Shown one piece after another: positions 60,151-64,000 of a stretch of DNA of 64,000 bases. Position numbers and translations under genes: made by a program. Source of the DNA: Rhizobium sp. Q54 (GTDB lineage: Bacteria; Pseudomonadota; Alphaproteobacteria; Micropepsales; Micropepsaceae); NCBI GenBank assembly GCA_945882615.1, contig CAMCWK010000001.1:1-64000 (forward strand), read 5' to 3'. Positions within the stretch are counted from its first letter, which is position 1. The number at the start of each line of letters is the position of its first letter. The notes beneath the pieces are model-generated. The model did not search any database and was not told where the DNA came from. It saw only the letters and a list, made by a program, of their open reading frames with translations.

Positions 60151-61494
60151 ATGAAAAATCACGAGAGTTTTGACCTCTTGATCCGGGGCGGCATCGTCGC
60201 CACCCCCAATGGCATCGCCCAGGGCGATGTCGGGGTGATCGGCGGGCGCATTGCCGCCATCGGGTCGCTGCCTGGCGCCAAGGCCGCCGAAATATTCGAG
60301 GCCAAGGGCCTGCATGTGCTGCCCGGCGTGATGGACACTCAGGTGCATTTCCGCGAGCCCGGCAATGCGCACAAGGAAGATCTTGCCAGTGGCAGCCTGG
60401 CGGCGATCCTGGGCGGCGTCACATCCGTCTTTGAAATGCCCAATACCGTACCGCCGACCACCACGGCCGAGGCGATCCAGGACAAGCTGGCCCGCGCCAG
60501 GGGGCGGATGTATTGCGACCATGCTTTTTACGCCGGTGCGGCGCCGCAGAATATTGCCGAGCTGGCAACCCTCGAAAAAATGCCGGGTGTTTGCGGCATC
60601 AAGGCGTTTCTGGGATCGTCCACCGGAACGCTGCTGCTGAACAAGGAAGAAGACATTCTGGCGGCGCTGAAATCCGGCACGCGCCGGGTCGCGGTTCATT
60701 CCGAAGACGAAGACCGCATGATCGAGCGCAAAGCTCTGGCGGAACGGGGCAAGCCGCAAACCCATCCGGTCTGGCGCGATGCGGAAGCCGCGCGCATGTC
60801 CACCGAGCGGGTGCTGCGCCTGGCGCGCGCCGCCGGCCGGCGCCTGCATGTGCTGCATATCACCACCGGCGACGAAATTCCGCTGCTGGCGGCTGCGAAA
60901 GATATCGCCACCGCCGAAACCACGCCCCAGCATCTCACGCTGTCGGCGCCCGAATGCTACGAGCGGCTGGGCACCTATGCCCAGATGAACCCGCCCATCC
61001 GCGATGAAAGCCACCGCCAGGCATTGTGGGCGGCAGTACGCGAAGGGGTGATCGACGTGATCGGCTCGGACCATGCGCCGCACACGCGCGAGGAAAAGGA
61101 CAAGGTCTATCCCGATACGCCCTCGGGCATGCCAGGCGTGCAGACCCTTGCCACCATCCTTCTGGATCACGTCAACAAGGGCAATCTGACCCTGGAGCGT
61201 TTCATCGACCTGACGGCCTCGGGCCCCCAGCGCATCTTCGGCATCGCCGGCAAGGGCCGCATCGCGCGCGGCTATGACGCCGATTTCACCATCGTCGATA
61301 TGGGCCTGACGCGCGAGATCCAGAACAAGTGGATCGCCTCGACCTGCGGCTGGACACCGTTCGACGGCATGAAGACGAAGGGCTGGCCGGTCGCCACCAT
61401 CCTGCGCGGCCGTACCATCATGCGGGATTTCGCCAGTGTGGGCAGCGCGATCGGCGCGCCGGTGCGTTTCGTGGAAACTCTCGAGCCGGCATGA
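60151..61494 (+). CDS. pyrC: Dihydroorotase
   Basis: A 447-aa class I-type dihydroorotase of pyrimidine synthesis. FDLLIRGGIVATPNG begins the outer beta-domain. Active-site motifs are MDTQVHFREPGNAHKEDL, the carboxylated lysine in CGIKAFLGSSTG, VAVHSEDEDRM, LHVLHITTGDE and the Asp in IGSDHAPHTREEK. The usual first metal-ligand His of the DxHxH motif is Gln (DTQVH), a variant I associate with alphaproteobacterial enzymes. ATGs at 60121, 60145 and 60151 are possible; the last has GGAG at best spacing. lysE-like gene follows with an ATGA overlap. Confidence 0.93.
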   Translation: MKNHESFDLLIRGGIVATPNGIAQGDVGVIGGRIAAIGSLPGAKAAEIFEAKGLHVLPGVMDTQVHFREPGNAHKEDLASGSLAAILGGVTSVFEMPNTVPPTTTAEAIQDKLARARGRMYCDHAFYAGAAPQNIAELATLEKMPGVCGIKAFLGSSTGTLLLNKEEDILAALKSGTRRVAVHSEDEDRMIERKALAERGKPQTHPVWRDAEAARMSTERVLRLARAAGRRLHVLHITTGDEIPLLAAAKDIATAETTPQHLTLSAPECYERLGTYAQMNPPIRDESHRQALWAAVREGVIDVIGSDHAPHTREEKDKVYPDTPSGMPGVQTLATILLDHVNKGNLTLERFIDLTASGPQRIFGIAGKGRIARGYDADFTIVDMGLTREIQNKWIASTCGWTPFDGMKTKGWPVATILRGRTIMRDFASVGSAIGAPVRFVETLEPA

Positions 61495-62135
61495 CGATAC
61501 TGTATCTGGTCCTTTCCGGTGTTGTGATGGGCCTGATCGCGGCGGCCCCCATCGGACCGGTGAACCTGATCTGCATCCGGCGCACCTTCGCCTTCGGCAC
61601 CCTCAATGGCTTTGTTTCCGGCCTGGGCGCGGCCCTGGGCGACGGCGTGTTCGCCGCCGTCACCGGATTTGGCCTGACCTGGATCGCCCAGCTGATCCAT
61701 GGCTATTCCACCATCATCGAGCTGGTCGGCGGCGCCATGATGGTGTGGTATGGCTGGCGGTCCTTTTTCGCGCCTGTGACGCCCCGCTGTCCGGAAACCG
61801 GGGTGGACCGCAGCGGCACCAATTTGGGCAAGGCGATGCTCTCGACCTTCGCCCTGACCATCACCAACCCGGCCACCCTGATGTTCTTTGGCGGCATGTT
61901 CGCCGGCCTGAGCGGACTGGCGGGCGGGGCGGGCAGCTTTTCCGACGCCAGCCTGGTGGTCGGCGGGGTGGTCGGCGGCTCGGCCCTGTGGTGGCTGGTC
62001 CTGACTGCGCTGATTGGCCTTTTCCATACCCGGATCGACGAGAAGGCCATGCGGGCCATCAACAAGGGCTCGGGCGTCCTTGTGGGCCTATTCGGCCTGG
62101 CCGTCCTGGTCCATCTGACGACCAAATTCGCCTGA
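61491..62135 (+). CDS. LysE-family amino-acid exporter
   Basis: A 214-aa inner-membrane exporter of the LysE/RhtB family with about six hydrophobic helices. GLIAAAPIGPVNLICIRRTFAFGTLNGFVSGLGAALGDG is the characteristic N-terminal stretch, and FALTITNPATLMFFGGMFAGL the mid-protein NP motif. The substrate is unknown. Its ATG overlaps the pyrC stop, so the two are co-translated. Confidence 0.93.
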   Translation: MTILYLVLSGVVMGLIAAAPIGPVNLICIRRTFAFGTLNGFVSGLGAALGDGVFAAVTGFGLTWIAQLIHGYSTIIELVGGAMMVWYGWRSFFAPVTPRCPETGVDRSGTNLGKAMLSTFALTITNPATLMFFGGMFAGLSGLAGGAGSFSDASLVVGGVVGGSALWWLVLTALIGLFHTRIDEKAMRAINKGSGVLVGLFGLAVLVHLTTKFA

Positions 62136-62291
62136 TCCTGTTAAAACGCCAAAATCTGGGCGCGATAGTTAAGCAACGGGGCAAATTTTCGCCGCGAAGC
62201 TCAGGTTCCATGGTTTCAAGCGCTATGGCTCCGGGGCCGCATCGCGCTAAGGTGGGGCAGGCGGGTGCACTGGCTGGTTTTGGAGACGGAA

Positions 62292-62816
62292 ATGAAGCGG
62301 TTCTGGACTGTGTTTGCGGTTGTTCTGATGGCTGGCTGGGCAGGGCCCGTGGCCGCGGTGGACGACGCGCTGAGCATCGAAGCCAACCTCAAATATCTCG
62401 AGGAAAACAAGGCAAAGAAGGGCGTGATCACCCGCCCCAGCGGCTTGCAGTTCCGCATCATCCAGAACGGTTACGGCAAGCGCCCGTCCGCGGCTGACTC
62501 GGTGACGGTCTATTACACCGGCACGCTGATCAACAAAGTCATCTTCGACGGCACCTCGCCGGGACTGCCGGCCACCATGCGGCTGCAGAGCGTCATCCCC
62601 GGCTGGATCGAGGCGCTGCAGCTGATGCGCGAAGGCGATCGCTGGCTGCTGACTATTCCGCCCAATCTGGGCTATGGCGTGCGCGGTGCGGGCGACGGCG
62701 CCATTCCGCCCAATCAGGTTCTGCTGTTCGACATCCGCCTGGTGAAGGTCACGCCGCTCCCCAAACGCGGCGAAAAGGGTTACATCCCGGACCCCAGCGA
62801 ACGCCAAGACCAGTAA
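62292..62816 (+). CDS. Exported FKBP-type peptidyl-prolyl isomerase
   Basis: A 174-aa periplasmic FKBP. A signal peptide (FWTVFAVVLMAGWAGPVAA) is followed by a short N-terminal helix (IEANLKYLEENKAKKGV) and the FKBP domain: TRPSGLQFRIIQNGYGKRP, DSVTVYYTGTLINKVIFDGT, VIPGWIEALQLMREGDRW and IPPNLGYGVRGAGDGAIPPNQVLLFDI. Ends within a short charged tail. The ATG at 62292 with GGAGACGG upstream fits the signal peptide. Confidence 0.93.
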   Translation: MKRFWTVFAVVLMAGWAGPVAAVDDALSIEANLKYLEENKAKKGVITRPSGLQFRIIQNGYGKRPSAADSVTVYYTGTLINKVIFDGTSPGLPATMRLQSVIPGWIEALQLMREGDRWLLTIPPNLGYGVRGAGDGAIPPNQVLLFDIRLVKVTPLPKRGEKGYIPDPSERQDQ

Positions 62817-62819
62817 CAC

Positions 62820-64000
62820 GTGCTGCGCGCCGTCTTCACCCGGTTTTGGACCGCGCGGCATCTGGGCGGCGGGCGCTTGCGCATCGCCGTCGCGCTGGTG
62901 ATGGTGGTGGCGGCGAGCGCGCTATTCTGGACCAGCCGTGATTACACGGTGGTGGCGCCCGAATGGGACGGGCAGGTGCGCGGCATTGCCTACAGTCCCA
63001 GCCGCCTGTTCACCGAGCGCCAGACCAAGAATGTTCCGGCCGAGCGGATCGACCGCGATCTGGCGCAGCTTTCCCAACTGACAGGCCGTATCCGCACCTA
63101 CACGGTGGATGGAGGGATGGACAAGGTTCCGGAAATCGCCCGGCGCTACCGCATGACCGTGTCGCTGGGAATCTGGATCAGCGCCGATCTTGAGAAGAAC
63201 GAAAAAGAAATCGAGCTCGGCATCCGTACCGCGCTGGCCAACCGCCGCACCATCGACCGGGTGATCGTGGGCAACGAGACGCAGCTGTTCGGCTATGTCT
63301 CCCCTGACCAGCTCAACACCTATATCCAGCGGGTGCGCGATGCACTGCCCGCCCGCATCAAGATCACCACGGCCGAGCCCTGGTCCACCTGGATGCTGAC
63401 GCCGGAGATCGGCCAGTATGTCGATGTGATCTTCGTCCATCTCCTGCCCTATTGGGAGAATGTCGACATCCGCGGCGCGCTGAAATCCAGCGAGAGCTTC
63501 TACAATCACATTCAGGGCGAATTTCCCGACAAGCAGATCGTGGTGGGCGAGGCGGGCTGGCCGTCGGAAGGGCGCACCCGCGGCCGCGCCGAAGCCACCG
63601 CCGCCAATGAAGGCTATTTCCTGCGCGGCTTTGTGCAGTTCGCGCAGGAAAAGGGCTGGGACTATTACCTGTTCGAGGCTTATGACCAGCCGTGGAAGAA
63701 CCAGGGCGAAGGCGCGGTGGGCGCCTATTGGGGCCTGTTCGACGCCAGCGGCAATCCCAAATTCGCCTTTACCGGCCTCTTACGCACCTTCCCCGAATGG
63801 CGCGGCTATGCCTTCATGGCCGCGATCATCAGCCTGTTGCTGGGCCTCTTGGTGCTGGGGCGGATGCCACGGGTCCGCCAGACCGGTTATCTGATGATGG
63901 GCGGCATGGTGGTGCTGGTTTCCACCGGCCTCTTGGCACTGGTGGACGCCACGGCGCTGGAATATGTCGAGCCGATAGACATCATCGCCATGATCGCCAT
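62820..64000 (+). CDS. Membrane-anchored GH17-like glucan hydrolase/transferase (partial)
   Basis: The frame runs off the right edge, so it is absent from the track. It starts at a GTG 3 bases after the FKBP stop. An N-terminal membrane helix (IAVALVMVVAASALFW) is followed by a GH17-type TIM barrel: RGIAYSPSRLFTERQTK, the acid/base Glu in DRVIVGNETQLFGY and the nucleophile in QIVVGEAGWPSEGR. Further membrane helices begin at about residue 325 (AFMAAIISLLLGLLVLG). Similar proteins fuse GH17 to a membrane glycosyltransferase for beta-glucan synthesis; whether that part is present lies outside the window. Confidence 0.87.
   Translation, partial: MLRAVFTRFWTARHLGGGRLRIAVALVMVVAASALFWTSRDYTVVAPEWDGQVRGIAYSPSRLFTERQTKNVPAERIDRDLAQLSQLTGRIRTYTVDGGMDKVPEIARRYRMTVSLGIWISADLEKNEKEIELGIRTALANRRTIDRVIVGNETQLFGYVSPDQLNTYIQRVRDALPARIKITTAEPWSTWMLTPEIGQYVDVIFVHLLPYWENVDIRGALKSSESFYNHIQGEFPDKQIVVGEAGWPSEGRTRGRAEATAANEGYFLRGFVQFAQEKGWDYYLFEAYDQPWKNQGEGAVGAYWGLFDASGNPKFAFTGLLRTFPEWRGYAFMAAIISLLLGLLVLGRMPRVRQTGYLMMGGMVVLVSTGLLALVDATALEYVEPIDIIAMIA

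Overview
The window looks like the chromosome of a free-living, GC-rich alphaproteobacterium. Supporting features are the conserved runs rplM-rpsI-argC and aminotransferase-hom-glpX-recJ, a class I PHA synthase, an NDUFS4-type complex I accessory subunit, type 2 ArgC and an EnvZ/OmpR-like pair. The exact order cannot be fixed from the sequence alone. Most of it is densely packed core genome with many 4-base overlaps, broken by a mobile island at 36.4-47.4 kb and a defence gene directly after it.

Region by region. 1-3.7 kb: minus-strand run of metY (cut by the window edge), a GST, an exported propeller-like protein, a CoA-binding protein and an ECHDC3-like crotonase. 3.8-7.7 kb: rplM-rpsI with a clear promoter and terminator, a DUF805 membrane protein, argC and a PDZ protein. 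7.9-11.2 kb: phaC, and a Pro/Ala-rich OmpA-like lipoprotein. 11.5-16.8 kb: aminotransferase, hom, glpX, recJ. 17-36.4 kb: tRNA-Glu, an exported amidohydrolase and amidase, two adjacent 2-oxoglutarate-oxygenase-like genes, an alcohol dehydrogenase, ppa, a GAF-GGDEF cyclase, a sirtuin, a ClpP paralogue, GH13, a NifU-like scaffold, a two-component system, a double cold-shock protein, a glutaminyl cyclotransferase, tRNA-Pro, an NDUFS4-like gene and tRNA-Arg.

36,436-47,355 is a 10.9-kb integrative element inserted in the 3' end of tRNA-Arg(TCT). It is bounded by perfect 16-bp direct repeats. It encodes a tyrosine integrase, a MerR-like regulator, a winged-helix replication-type protein carrying four GC palindromes, a P27-type small terminase and an HK97 major capsid protein. 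It has no large terminase, portal, protease, tail or lysis gene, so it resembles a phage satellite rather than a prophage. Its cargo is a large unrecognised protein with a zinc ribbon and a PD-(D/E)XK-like motif, plus several small or exported unknown proteins. The cargo lies between the intact capsid gene and a decayed second copy of the capsid 3' end, which suggests a recombination origin for the cargo slot.

Just outside the right repeat is an AT-richer gene for an AvcD-type anti-phage dCTP/dCMP deaminase. Its gene-free leader is where the family's inhibitory RNA (AvcI) would be expected. Together the nuclease-like protein and AvcD make 38.8-49.4 kb a small defence hotspot next to a tRNA.

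49.4-64 kb returns to core genes: cutA, an AI-2E-family permease, hisI, sulfur amino-acid genes (metC, sseA, cysK) with a POT peptide transporter, DNA repair (phrB, tag), ygfZ, pyrC, a LysE exporter, an FKBP isomerase and the start of a membrane GH17 protein that runs off the end.
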